This document shows, in pieces, positions 1 to 7,999 of a stretch of 18,199 bases of DNA. The first letter of the stretch is position 1, and every line of letters starts with the position of its first letter. Under the pieces are notes generated by a model. That model ran no database searches. It was given only the letters and a program-made list of their open reading frames with translations, and was not told the DNA's origin. This DNA is from Candidatus Uhrbacteria bacterium (GTDB lineage Bacteria; Patescibacteriota; Patescibacteriia; UBA9934), in assembly GCA_030688135.1 (NCBI GenBank), contig JAUYIW010000077.1:1-18199 (forward strand), written 5' to 3'. A program made the translations under genes and the position numbers.

Positions 1-16
1 ATGATTTTGTCAACCT

Positions 17-50
17 AAAGAGCGAGCTTATGGCTCGCTCTTTAGTTTTT
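17..50 (+). terminator. Rho-independent terminator of an upstream plus-strand gene
   Basis: An 11-bp stem (AAAGAGCGAGC and its complement, loop TTATG) is followed by AGTTTTT on the plus strand. The minus side lacks a T run, so it mainly ends a gene that lies left of the window. A TAA at 16-18 could be that gene's stop codon, but too little of it is present to confirm this. Confidence 0.75.
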
Positions 51-92
51 ATTTTCTTCGGTCTTTTGCTACTAGCCAATGTAAATCTGAGA

Positions 93-2084
93 TTAGACGA
101 TTAGGGTGACGATTAGAAGCGCCACAATATTGATGATTTTAATCATTGGGTTGATAGCAGGTCCTGCCGTATCCTTGTAAGGATCACCAACAGTATCACC
201 AGTAATCGCAGCATCGTGCGCAAGCGACTTTTTGCCGCCGTAGTTCCCTTCCTCAATATACTTCTTTGCATTGTCCCAAGCACCTCCGCCTGTGGTCATT
301 GATATTGCAAGGAATACGCCAGTGATTATTGTTCCAATTAAGAGTCCGCCTAGAGCTTCAGGCCCAAGAGTAAGCCCCACCGCAACTGGCACGATAACAG
401 GGATTAGCGCTGGCACAATCATTTCAGCAAGTGCTGATTTAGTTACAATGTCGACTGCCGCTGAGTAATCAGGCTTTCCAGTACCGTCCATAATTCCTTT
501 AATCTCACGGAACTGACGTCTAACTTCTTCAACCACTTTACCAGCAGCCTTTCCTACCGCTTCCATTGCAAATGATGCGAATAGGTATGGGAGAAGTCCG
601 CCAATTAATAGACCTGCCAAAACGTATGGGTCGGCAATCGAAAAGTCAAATTCAGCTCCAAGCTTTTGAAGCTCTGCTGTATAGCTTGCAAAAAGCACGG
701 TAGCAGCAAGTGCAGCTGAACCAATAGCGTATCCTTTTGTAACTGCTTTTGTGGTGTTTCCAACTGCGTCTAGCGGATCTGTTACATCGCGAACTTCTTT
801 AGGAAGATTTGCCATCTCGGCAATTCCTCCAGCATTGTCTGTTATTGGTCCGTAGGCATCGAGCGCAACAATGATTCCAGTAAGCGAAAGCATTGAAACT
901 ACAGCCATAGCAATTCCGAAAATGCCAGCTAGCCAATAAGACATTAGGATTCCGGCAACGATCACAAGTACAGGAAGAGCTGTAGCGCGCATTGAAAGCG
1001 CAAGCCCAGCAATAATATTTGTTCCATGTCCAGTTTGTGAAGCTGCTGCTAGATTTCGTACAGGCTTGTATTCAGTTGAAGTGTAGTAGTCGGTGATTAC
1101 AACCATGAGGGCGGTAACGACCAGTCCCACGATCAATGTCCAAAATATCGATAAAGCGTTTAATCCTTCAATGTCTCCCAGTATCCATTGTGTGAGTGGG
1201 TAAAAGGCAATAGCAGAAAGCACACCTGTTACAATAAGTCCTTTGTAGAGTGCTGACATTATAGCTTTTGCTGGACCTAGTTTTATAAACCAAGTTCCAA
1301 TAATCGAGGCTATAATAGCGATGGCGCCTACTGCAAATGGGAATACTATAACTGCTTCAATTGATCCGAATGTTAAAGTTCCAAGAAGACTCGCCGCAAC
1401 CATGGTTACTGCGTAAGTCTCAAATAGATCTGCTGCCATTCCAGCGCAGTCCCCAACGTTATCTCCTACGTTGTCTGCAATTACCGCAGGATTACGAGGG
1501 TCATCTTCTGGGATTCCGGCCTCAACTTTTCCTACAAGGTCAGCCCCAACATCGGCTGCCTTTGTAAAGATTCCTCCGCCAAGTCTTGCGAATACGGAAA
1601 TGAGCGAACCTCCAAAGCCAAGCCCTATTAGCGCATTAATGTCATGTGTGATTGCATATAGGCCTGCTACTCCAAGGAGCCCAAGCCCAACTACGAATAG
1701 CCCTGTTACAGTCCCGCCTTTTACTGCAACGTTTAGGGCTTCTGCAAGCCCGGTCTTTGCAGCCTCGGCCGTGCGTACATTGGCGCGGATCGAAACCTGC
1801 ATTCCAATATAGCCGGCAAGTCCAGAGAGAATCGCTCCCACTAGAAATCCAATCGCCACATTCCAGCCTAACGCAAAGCCTAGGATGGCGAAAATAAATA
1901 CACCAATAATCGATATAACACGATACTGGCGGGCAAGGTATGCGTTTGCTCCTTCTTGAATGGCAAGCGCGATCCCTTTCATTTTTCCTTCACCCGAAGG
2001 AAGCTTCATTATCCAGCGTATTAGGAAGCTGGAGTAGATTATCGTCAAGACTGCGACGATAATTGCGTAATATGCTATGTCCAT
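93..2084 (-). CDS. hppA: Membrane-bound H+-translocating pyrophosphatase, K+-independent type
   Basis: This 663-residue polytopic membrane protein couples hydrolysis of pyrophosphate to pumping of H+ across the cytoplasmic membrane. The length and many hydrophobic segments fit the M-PPase family. The acidic Mg-PPi site is intact: ADVGADLVGKVEAG at about 177-190, DNVGDNVGDCAGM at 204-216, DNAGG at 416-420, and the late GDTVGDPYKDTAGP block near 629-642. In GNTTKAVTKG (442-450) residue 446 is Lys. In characterised M-PPases, Lys here replaces the Ala of K+-dependent enzymes, so this one should not need K+. The ATG at 2084 gives the expected N-terminal membrane helix. No SD is visible, but a good promoter lies just upstream. 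It converges with the terminator at 17-50. Family identity is very safe; H+ rather than Na+ as the pumped ion is inferred from the K+-independent type. Confidence 0.97.
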   Translation of the reverse strand: MDIAYYAIIVAVLTIIYSSFLIRWIMKLPSGEGKMKGIALAIQEGANAYLARQYRVISIIGVFIFAILGFALGWNVAIGFLVGAILSGLAGYIGMQVSIRANVRTAEAAKTGLAEALNVAVKGGTVTGLFVVGLGLLGVAGLYAITHDINALIGLGFGGSLISVFARLGGGIFTKAADVGADLVGKVEAGIPEDDPRNPAVIADNVGDNVGDCAGMAADLFETYAVTMVAASLLGTLTFGSIEAVIVFPFAVGAIAIIASIIGTWFIKLGPAKAIMSALYKGLIVTGVLSAIAFYPLTQWILGDIEGLNALSIFWTLIVGLVVTALMVVITDYYTSTEYKPVRNLAAASQTGHGTNIIAGLALSMRATALPVLVIVAGILMSYWLAGIFGIAMAVVSMLSLTGIIVALDAYGPITDNAGGIAEMANLPKEVRDVTDPLDAVGNTTKAVTKGYAIGSAALAATVLFASYTAELQKLGAEFDFSIADPYVLAGLLIGGLLPYLFASFAMEAVGKAAGKVVEEVRRQFREIKGIMDGTGKPDYSAAVDIVTKSALAEMIVPALIPVIVPVAVGLTLGPEALGGLLIGTIITGVFLAISMTTGGGAWDNAKKYIEEGNYGGKKSLAHDAAITGDTVGDPYKDTAGPAINPMIKIINIVALLIVTLIV

Positions 2085-2113
2085 AGAGACAGTTAGTTAA
2101 CAAAAGTGAAGTC

Positions 2114-2143
2114 ATAATACGTTTTTTAAGCACATTTTGTCAA
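2114..2143 (-). promoter_or_regulatory. Sigma70-type promoter of hppA
   Basis: On the minus strand TTGACA (2138-2143) and TATTAT (2114-2119) are separated by 18 nt. The predicted start lies about 23 nt before the hppA ATG, giving a short leader without an SD. Confidence 0.75.
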
Positions 2144-2234
2144 TATTTAGAAATTTTAACATTCGTAAGTTCTGGCTGTTAGCCTTAAGAGAAAAGTTAG
2201 TTTTATCTGTTACTAAAGGTCTACTAGGACTAGA

Positions 2235-2263
2235 TTGACAAATGGCGTTAATTTTGATATTCT
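2235..2263 (+). promoter_or_regulatory. Sigma70-type promoter of the LysM/M23 peptidase gene
   Basis: TTGACA (2235-2240) and TATTCT (2258-2263) are 17 nt apart on the plus strand. The expected start near 2270 leaves a leader of about 80 nt. It is divergent from the hppA promoter, so the 2085-2350 gap holds two back-to-back promoters. Confidence 0.65.
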
Positions 2264-2350
2264 CTATTTTACGTAACCAGTACGTATTCTATTCCAGACT
2301 CAGTAAAACAATTTTTTGTTACGAACGCCCTGAAGGCTATACGCTTTCTT

Positions 2351-3634
2351 GTGCTTATTAAGCCTCATTTTCTGAGGTTTACTCGTCGCGCATCAGATCC
2401 ATTTCGATCCTTTGGGCGAATTTTTGTTTCCTTTATTGTTCTACCTATTTATAGACTTACCTATGCACTAAGGCGTCACTTTGGAAAGATGTGGAAGCCG
2501 GCTAGGAATAAGCTAATGTTTTTAGTGAGCAATAAATACTCGGTGCATATTGTCGTAGTTTCAATCGCTATTATGGTTGGGGTGCTGAATCTACAAACCA
2601 ACGAAGTCCGAGCAGAAACTTTTGGCGAGCAGAGTCTTATGTACTCACTGGTAAGCCAGCAAGGTATTGAAATTTTTGAAGAGTACGCAGGCGTAGATGC
2701 AACGACCGATGTGTCGTCTGTTAGTTATAGAGAGCAAAGTGCAATTTCTTCTTTTGCACGAGGTGTTGATTCCTCAACTTATGAAGATGTTAGTTCCCTC
2801 TCGCTTATTAGCGGAGGAACTATTTCGGCGCCTGCGATTTCTGAAAGTGCAGCGTCTAATGTTGCTCGAGAGGAGATCGAGACATATGTTGTTGAATCGG
2901 GCGATACTCTTTCGAGCATTGCGGAGGGCTTTGGCATTAATGTGAATACACTTCTTTGGGCCAACGATTTAACTGTTCGATCTGTATTACAACTAGGCGA
3001 CGAGTTAGTGATTCTGCCAGTGTCTGGCGCGTATCATACTGTAAAGAGTGGAGATACCTTGTCACGAATCGCAAGCAATTACGATGTTACGGCAGACGAA
3101 ATTCTCTCGTACAACAAGCTTGCGAGCGCGGATGATTTAGTCATCGGTGAAAAGCTAATTATTCCTGGTGGTTCTGTTAGCGCACCAGTCATTAGTCGTA
3201 GCACTGCGTTTAGTCAGGTATTCAGTCCAACAACCAGCACTACAACAACGTCAACATCTGCATCCACTGTCGGTAGTGGAACTATGATTTGGCCAACAGA
3301 TTTGCGTGTAATTACCCAGTACTTTGGGTGGGCGCATACGGGGCTTGATGTTGACTGCGGGTACACGAATGATAACTATGCAGCAGACGACGGTATAGTT
3401 GAGTATTCTGGTTGGAAGGGAGGATATGGCAATACGGTGGATATTAATCATGGGAATGGAATCGTAACTCGTTATGGGCACCACGCTTCTTTGTATGTAT
3501 CGGCAGGTCAGCAGGTATCAAAGGGGCAGGCCATTGGACGATGTGGTACAACGGGTCGTTCAACCGGAACTCATCTTCACTTTGAGGTTATCTCTGGCGG
3601 TCGATTCATGAACCCGTTGGAGTATATACGGTAG
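2351..3634 (+). CDS. LysM-domain M23 family metallopeptidase (murein hydrolase)
   Basis: This 427-residue envelope protein probably trims or binds peptidoglycan. A basic N-terminus precedes a single hydrophobic segment at about 63-82, which acts as membrane anchor or signal. Two LysM repeats follow (about 177-224 and 227-273; both contain SGDTLS.IA), then a Ser/Thr-rich linker near 285-310. The C-terminal M23 (lysostaphin/NlpD-like) domain covers about 312-427. The zinc and catalytic residues are all present: H329 and D333 in HTGLD, H377, and H410 in the HLHFE motif, so it should be active rather than an EnvC/NlpD-type pseudoenzyme. The GTG start at 2351 is the longest reading and has no SD; an ATG at residue 47 would still keep the membrane segment. 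It stands alone and reads to the right from its own promoter. The cleaved bond cannot be read from sequence. Confidence 0.93.
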   Translation: MLIKPHFLRFTRRASDPFRSFGRIFVSFIVLPIYRLTYALRRHFGKMWKPARNKLMFLVSNKYSVHIVVVSIAIMVGVLNLQTNEVRAETFGEQSLMYSLVSQQGIEIFEEYAGVDATTDVSSVSYREQSAISSFARGVDSSTYEDVSSLSLISGGTISAPAISESAASNVAREEIETYVVESGDTLSSIAEGFGINVNTLLWANDLTVRSVLQLGDELVILPVSGAYHTVKSGDTLSRIASNYDVTADEILSYNKLASADDLVIGEKLIIPGGSVSAPVISRSTAFSQVFSPTTSTTTTSTSASTVGSGTMIWPTDLRVITQYFGWAHTGLDVDCGYTNDNYAADDGIVEYSGWKGGYGNTVDINHGNGIVTRYGHHASLYVSAGQQVSKGQAIGRCGTTGRSTGTHLHFEVISGGRFMNPLEYIR

Positions 3635-3943
3635 AAAGGTTCCAAAGGCTGCATATGTTTCAAAGGTTTCAATTAACGACTTTAAAAACAACCCTGTTGG
3701 ATACAGAAATCATCTTTTAACACCTGCGTAGTTTTTCTACTCGTGTCCACTTTTTGGGGTACAGATCATTGATGGGTTGTTTTTTGTATTCACCATATCA
3801 AACCTGCCTACTGGCATGCAGGCGAATGTGAGAGATCTTACGACTAAATGTTTCTCATCATCATTTGGTAATTTCATCGAAATAGTCAGCTAAAGATTCT
3901 TCGTCGTAAATGGGCGTGGCTTCTCAGAATGACAACTAAGAAT
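3635..3943. other. Non-coding gap with repeat fragments between convergent genes
   Basis: No credible gene is visible between the convergent peptidase and asnS stops. A small hairpin (CCTGC ... GCAGG) sits near 3807-3822. At 3894-3934 AGATTCTTCGTCG is followed by TTCTCAGAATGACA, which resembles a common bacterial intergenic repeat. No strong terminator with a T run is seen for the peptidase gene. Confidence 0.5.
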
Positions 3944-5242
3944 TTACGGGTTCAAACGATTGATCATTCTTGGGAAAGGAATGGTTTCGCGCACATGCGC
4001 ACGGCCGCAGATCCAGCCAACGATTCGTTCTAGCCCGTAGCCAAAGCCTGAATGCGGAACCGAACCGTATTTTCGTAGGTCTAAATACCACTGCCAGTCT
4101 TTGATTGGTAGATTTTCTTCTTTAATGCGCTCGAGCAATGTATCGTAATCATCCTCACGCTGTGATCCACCAATAATCTCACCATAGCCTTCTGGTGCCA
4201 GCATGTCGTTATTCAGCGCCACCGATGGATCTTCCGGATCACGCTTCATATAAAACGCCTTAACCTCAACTGGGTATTTTTCAATAAATATCGGTCTATC
4301 AAACTCCTTGGTAAGAATTGTCTCATCGTCCGCGCCTAAATCGTCACGCTCTCCAATGCTACTTCCCATCTCGCGTAGCTTTGCAATGGCTTCGGCATGA
4401 GTCATTCGTACAAATGGAGCCTGGATTTTTTTAAGAGCTTCAACATCGCGTTCCAAAATCTCAAGCTCTGGCATATTTCGCGCAAGTACTTGCTCTACAA
4501 TATAAACGATTAGCCCTTCTTGAATTTTCATGTTTTCCTCGTGTTCAGTGTATGCTGCTTCAGCGTCCATCATCCAAAATTCTGTAAGGTGTCTACGAGT
4601 TTTTGATTTCTCTGCTCGGAACACTGGCCCAAAATCAAAGCACCTGCCATGACTCATAATTCCAGCCTCTATATAAAGCTGACCGGTTTGGGCGAGGTAT
4701 GCTTTTCCAAGATCAAAGTAGTCAAGTTCAAAAAGCGTAGTAGTCCCCTCTGCAGCATTAGGAGTTAGAATTGGTGAGTCGAGTTTTATAAATCCATTTG
4801 AGTTTAAATATTCGTAAGTGGCATTGATTATAGTATTTCGCACACGCATGATTGCCCACTGCGCATTCGATCTTAGCCAAAGATGACGATTCTCAAGTAG
4901 AAAATCTGGGCCATGTTCTTTTTTGCTAATCGGGTAATCGTCTGGCGCAAGCTGTACAATTTCAAATCCTGTTCCTTCGAGTTCGAACCCACTTGGGGCG
5001 CGAGGCTCTTCTTTGACTTTCCCAGTTACCGTTACAGATGACTCGATTGTAATCGAATTTAGCTTTTCCCAATCGTTTTCGTTCATTCCTGATTTTTCAA
5101 AAACAACTTGAACGCGGCCAGTGCCGTCGCGAAATTGCAAAAACGCAATTTTGCCACTTGAGCGTAAGTTATACGCCCAACCTTTAAGCTCGATCTCTTC
5201 TCCAACGTTGGTTGGAAGGTCTTTGATAAAAGTGTAGTTCAT
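3944..5242 (-). CDS. asnS: Asparaginyl-tRNA synthetase
   Basis: This 432-residue class IIb aminoacyl-tRNA synthetase charges tRNA-Asn with asparagine in the cytoplasm. An N-terminal OB-fold anticodon-binding domain (about 17-100, GWAYNLRSSGKIAFLQFRDG) is followed by the class II catalytic core. Motif 2 carries FRAE at 208-211 with RRHLTEFWMMD after it, and motif 3 is GFGYGLER at 399-406. The segment GEIIGGSQREDDYDTLLERI (354-373) and the IPFPR ending (421-425) are typical of AsnRS rather than bacterial AspRS, which also carries a GAD insertion absent here. The length is normal for AsnRS. An archaeal-type AspRS is the main alternative and less likely. The ATG at 5242 follows the terminator of the upstream zinc-finger gene, so asnS is probably transcribed separately. 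Confidence 0.92.
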   Translation of the reverse strand: MNYTFIKDLPTNVGEEIELKGWAYNLRSSGKIAFLQFRDGTGRVQVVFEKSGMNENDWEKLNSITIESSVTVTGKVKEEPRAPSGFELEGTGFEIVQLAPDDYPISKKEHGPDFLLENRHLWLRSNAQWAIMRVRNTIINATYEYLNSNGFIKLDSPILTPNAAEGTTTLFELDYFDLGKAYLAQTGQLYIEAGIMSHGRCFDFGPVFRAEKSKTRRHLTEFWMMDAEAAYTEHEENMKIQEGLIVYIVEQVLARNMPELEILERDVEALKKIQAPFVRMTHAEAIAKLREMGSSIGERDDLGADDETILTKEFDRPIFIEKYPVEVKAFYMKRDPEDPSVALNNDMLAPEGYGEIIGGSQREDDYDTLLERIKEENLPIKDWQWYLDLRKYGSVPHSGFGYGLERIVGWICGRAHVRETIPFPRMINRLNP

Positions 5243-5302
5243 ATGGAGCGATAGTAGCGTTTTTTTGACCTATACGCAAGTCGTCACTGATCTACGGATA
5301 AG

Positions 5303-5326
5303 AAAAACCCCGATTCGATATCGGGG
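5303..5326 (-). terminator. Rho-independent terminator after the zinc-finger gene
   Basis: A 7-bp stem CCCCGAT/ATCGGGG (5308-5314 with 5320-5326) is followed on the minus strand by TTTTTC. It lies directly after the small zinc-finger gene and before asnS. Confidence 0.8.
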
Positions 5327-5337
5327 CAGTGGGGTAT

Positions 5338-5538
5338 TTAGCCTTCAGATTTTTTTGAAGACACTTGCTTTGGCCTTACTGGCGTAATTTTGCGAATATC
5401 AAGGCCGTGTTTTGTAAGATGACGGTCAAAGAGAGCTACGCAGAATTCACAAACGTACAAGCCATTTTTTTCAATGAGAAACTTTGTAATGCTAGGGTCA
5501 CGGGAACAAAAGGAGCAGGTGGGAGACGGTGTGGGCAT
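5338..5538 (-). CDS. Small stand-alone ClpX-type zinc-finger protein
   Basis: The 66-residue protein begins MPTPSPTCSFCSRDPS. It has a four-cysteine zinc knuckle: CSFC at residues 8-11 and CEFC at about 30-33, spaced as in the zf-C4 domain at the N-terminus of the ClpX unfoldase, but no AAA+ domain follows. In ClpX this domain dimerises and binds adaptors or substrates, so an adaptor-like or regulatory role is possible but unproven. The ATG at 5538 is chosen because AGGA lies 7-8 nt upstream and the finger then starts near the N-terminus. A longer reading from 5628 would run into a duplicated piece of comM and is unlikely. It ends in a lysine-rich tail and its own terminator. Confidence 0.7.
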   Translation of the reverse strand: MPTPSPTCSFCSRDPSITKFLIEKNGLYVCEFCVALFDRHLTKHGLDIRKITPVRPKQVSSKKSEG

Positions 5539-5619
5539 GGCGTTTCCTATAATCACATTGTTAAGTACTGGCGCGCCCCGGACATGTTTAACATTTGTAT
5601 TCGACCATGTCAGGGCACA

Positions 5620-5672
5620 TTGTGTCAAGCTTATTCCGACTTAACCTGCGGGCGGTAGTTTAGCGCTTCTGC
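5620..5672. repeat. 53-bp direct repeat, left copy (duplicate of the comM 3' end)
   Basis: These 53 bases are identical to 6423-6475. On the minus strand they read as the last 13 codons of comM, its TAA and 11 more bases. This copy is detached from comM and lies on the far side of the RAYT element. The bases just outside (5600-5619 against 6402-6422) are recognisably similar but diverged. Confidence 0.95.
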
Positions 5673-5680
5673 TAGCGACC

Positions 5681-5703
5681 ACCAACCCCAGGGGTTGGCC
5701 TTT
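5681..5703. repeat. REP-like palindrome, left end of the RAYT element
   Basis: A near-perfect palindrome (CCAACCCC-A-GGGGTTGG) plus a CCTTT flank. The same 23 nt occur inverted at 6365-6387, the transposase gene lying between. HUH enzymes of this family recognise such hairpins at element ends. Confidence 0.9.
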
Positions 5704-5706
5704 TGT

Positions 5707-6354
5707 TTATAGTTGGCGACTTTCTTTAATAAAATTAGTCACGAAATCTTTGTAGCTAGATGAGCTTGGGAAATATTCATTAATAACCGTCTTATCTATT
5801 AATAGGGGATCATCAAGTCCTATGAGCGACCTATAGCTTGACCATTTGTAGGATTCAATGATGTTCATGGCCGCACTGGTATCCTTGATTCCTGTTTTTT
5901 TCCACCCAGGCTCAACGATACTGATTGGGTTCATGTGAATATATCGTGAGGTGTGAATAAGCTGAGCATCAGATGAGATCTCAACAGCCTCATACGGACC
6001 TTCGAATAGCCTTCCTGATCTTTTATTTTTAGCATTGAAATACTTGGTGTACCCATTGGCTAGTCGACCAAGATACATAGGTATTCCGTTATCTGAGATT
6101 TGTTTCAGAAGTAGGTGGAAATGGTTCGGCATAAGGCAGTATGAGATAATTTGAGTGTAGAGATGATGGGCCGATCCAAGACTCCATTTTATTCTATTTA
6201 TAGATCTAGTATTCACTTTATTTACTATGTTAAACATCTTTAGTCCATGTATGAAACGAAGTGGATCTAAGTCATCCATAAAAATTTGTCGCTTATCAAC
6301 TCCGCGATTGAATATGTGGTAGTATTGATCGTTCGCTAGTGTAATATTTCGCAT
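5707..6354 (-). CDS. REP-associated tyrosine transposase (IS200/Y1-HUH family)
   Basis: This 215-residue Y1 transposase is expected to nick and join single-stranded DNA at hairpin ends. The N-terminal YYHIFNRGVDKRQIF (11-25) is typical of RAYT proteins. The metal-binding HUH motif is H78-F-H80 in LMPNHFHLLL. The catalytic tyrosine is in GYTKYFN, at Tyr102 or Tyr105. RSGRLFEGPYEA and the HTSRYIHMNP segment are also family hallmarks. The frame is uninterrupted and catalytic residues are present, so it may be active or recently so. The start ATG at 6354 follows the right-end palindrome by 10 nt, so the palindrome would be in its leader; only a weak AGG precedes it. Its neighbours are the flanking repeats, not functional partners. 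Confidence 0.93.
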   Translation of the reverse strand: MRNITLANDQYYHIFNRGVDKRQIFMDDLDPLRFIHGLKMFNIVNKVNTRSINRIKWSLGSAHHLYTQIISYCLMPNHFHLLLKQISDNGIPMYLGRLANGYTKYFNAKNKRSGRLFEGPYEAVEISSDAQLIHTSRYIHMNPISIVEPGWKKTGIKDTSAAMNIIESYKWSSYRSLIGLDDPLLIDKTVINEYFPSSSSYKDFVTNFIKESRQL

Positions 6355-6364
6355 ATGTTAGCCT

Positions 6365-6387
6365 AAAGGCCAACCCCTGGGGTTGGT
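6365..6387. repeat. REP-like palindrome, right end of the RAYT element
   Basis: Exact reverse complement of 5681-5703. It lies immediately upstream of the transposase start codon. Confidence 0.9.
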
Positions 6388-6422
6388 GCCTAGTTAGTTA
6401 TTGTGGCGCATGTCTTGGTACG

Positions 6423-6475
6423 TTGTGTCAAGCTTATTCCGACTTAACCTGCGGGCGGTAGTTTAGCGCTTCTGC
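6423..6475. repeat. 53-bp direct repeat, right copy (native comM 3' end)
   Basis: Identical to 5620-5672. This copy is the true end of comM, with the stop codon at 6434-6436. Confidence 0.95.
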
Positions 6476-7960
6476 AAGGTGGCTTGTGGTGATCGATTCG
6501 GTGCCTTCAAGGTCAGCGATAGTACGCGATACCTTTAGAACACGAGTGTAGGCTCTGGCTGAGAGTCGAAAACGCTCCATTGCCGTTTTGATTATTTCAA
6601 GTCCTTCAGCATCAAGTTGGCAATATTCCCTAAGCAGTTTTGATCTGAGCTCAGAGTTCATCGAGATTCCAGAGCCTGCGAATCTATCGCGTTGGAGTGC
6701 TCGAGCGGATTCAATCCTTGCTCGGATTTCTTTTGAGGATTCAGCACTATTAATACCTGTTAGTTCTTTAAAGTCGATTCTTGGGACTTCCACTGCCAAA
6801 TCGATTCTATCCATTAACGGCCCTGACATCTTTTGTTGATATTTGTTTACTTGGCTTGGTGTACATACGCAAGGTTTCTGAGGGTCAGACAAGTTTCCGC
6901 AAGGGCATGGATTCATTGCAGCGACAAGCGTGAACTGAGCTGGAAATTCCAGCGTTCCTGCAGCGCGCGAAATAGTAACTACCCCATCTTCGAGTGGCTG
7001 ACGTAAATTCTCAATAGCAGATCGTGAGAATTCCGGAAATTCATCTAAAAATAATACTCCACGATGCGCAAGCGACACTTCGCCCGGTTTTGGCCACGTT
7101 CCACCTCCGATTAAGGAAACGCTACTGCTTGAATGGTGCGGTGCACGAAATGGCCGTTCGCGAATTAACGCGTCCGAGCTCGTACGAAGTCCTGCGACTG
7201 AAAAAATCTTCGTAATTTCGAGCGCTTCATCAAAATTTAGGTCTGGTAGAATACCTGGTAGCGCTCGCGCAAGCATAGTCTTTCCGGCTCCTGGCGGGCC
7301 AGAGAGAAGCACGTTATGACCACCGGCTGCAGCAATTTCGAGTGCGCGTTTTGCAAATTCCTGCCCCTTAATACTCGACATGTCTTCGTATACCTTCCTT
7401 TTGGCACGCTTACGCTTCACATGTTCGAAAATTGGTAATGGTTCATTGCTATTGTGTAGACATGCAAACTCAGCAAGCGACCCTATCGGGTGCACGGTTA
7501 ATCCTGCAACTAGCTCTGCTTCTGCTGCATTTTCTACAGCAACCACAATCCCACTTGCTTTGATTTCCCTAGTCATTAATGCTGCAAGCAGTATTCCGCT
7601 AACGGGTCGTACTCGGCCATCAAGCGCGAGTTCCCCAAGAAATACCAGGTTTCGTAACGAGTCATTTCCGACTAATAATCCTGAAGCAGCAAGGAGACCG
7701 ATTGCAATTGGCAAATCATAAGCCGGCCCCTGCTTTTTAATATCAGCTGGCGCAAGATTAACTGTTACTCTTGTTCGCGGAAACGTAAATCCACTATTTT
7801 TAATTGCTGCGCGAACACGATCGCGCGATTCTGAGATTGCTACGTCGGGTAATCCTACGATTGTGAACTTAGGAAGACCAGAAGCAACGTCAACTTCGAC
7901 TGAAACTGGTACGGCGTTAAGTCCAATACTTGCCGCCGACCTAATAAAATAAGAGCCCAT
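6434..7960 (-). CDS. comM: YifB/ComM family Mg-chelatase-like AAA+ ATPase
   Basis: This 508-residue AAA+ ATPase is the homologue of ComM, a hexameric helicase that promotes branch migration during natural transformation. The N-terminal domain (IGLNAVPVSVEVD, then NLAPADIKKQGPAYDLPIA) is the Lon-protease-like ChlI fold. Walker A GPPGAGKT is at about 221-228 and Walker B LFLDEF at 303-308. A Cys cluster (CPCGN...CVC, about 352-366) and the C-terminal Mg-chelatase domain follow, giving full family length. I chose the ATG at 7960 because it places the conserved N-terminus as in other ComM proteins; a TTG at 7996 would add 12 residues. It is the last gene of the dksA-like/lspA/comM run. Its 3' end is duplicated beyond the RAYT element without damage to the frame. 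The transformation role is inferred from the family. Confidence 0.93.
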   Translation of the reverse strand: MGSYFIRSAASIGLNAVPVSVEVDVASGLPKFTIVGLPDVAISESRDRVRAAIKNSGFTFPRTRVTVNLAPADIKKQGPAYDLPIAIGLLAASGLLVGNDSLRNLVFLGELALDGRVRPVSGILLAALMTREIKASGIVVAVENAAEAELVAGLTVHPIGSLAEFACLHNSNEPLPIFEHVKRKRAKRKVYEDMSSIKGQEFAKRALEIAAAGGHNVLLSGPPGAGKTMLARALPGILPDLNFDEALEITKIFSVAGLRTSSDALIRERPFRAPHHSSSSVSLIGGGTWPKPGEVSLAHRGVLFLDEFPEFSRSAIENLRQPLEDGVVTISRAAGTLEFPAQFTLVAAMNPCPCGNLSDPQKPCVCTPSQVNKYQQKMSGPLMDRIDLAVEVPRIDFKELTGINSAESSKEIRARIESARALQRDRFAGSGISMNSELRSKLLREYCQLDAEGLEIIKTAMERFRLSARAYTRVLKVSRTIADLEGTESITTSHLAEALNYRPQVKSE

Positions 7961-7999
7961 ACTTAATAGTACGGGGAGATAATTAATTGCGTCCAAATT

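Larger units (their letters stand above)
5673..6422 (-). mobile_element. RAYT-type (REP-associated) transposable element
   Basis: The segment between the two 53-bp direct repeats holds a Y1/HUH transposase gene flanked closely by two inverted copies of a 23-nt palindrome-containing repeat. This is the classic arrangement of a REP-associated tyrosine transposase with its own REP-like ends. It sits immediately behind comM, whose reading frame it leaves intact. Confidence 0.8.
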
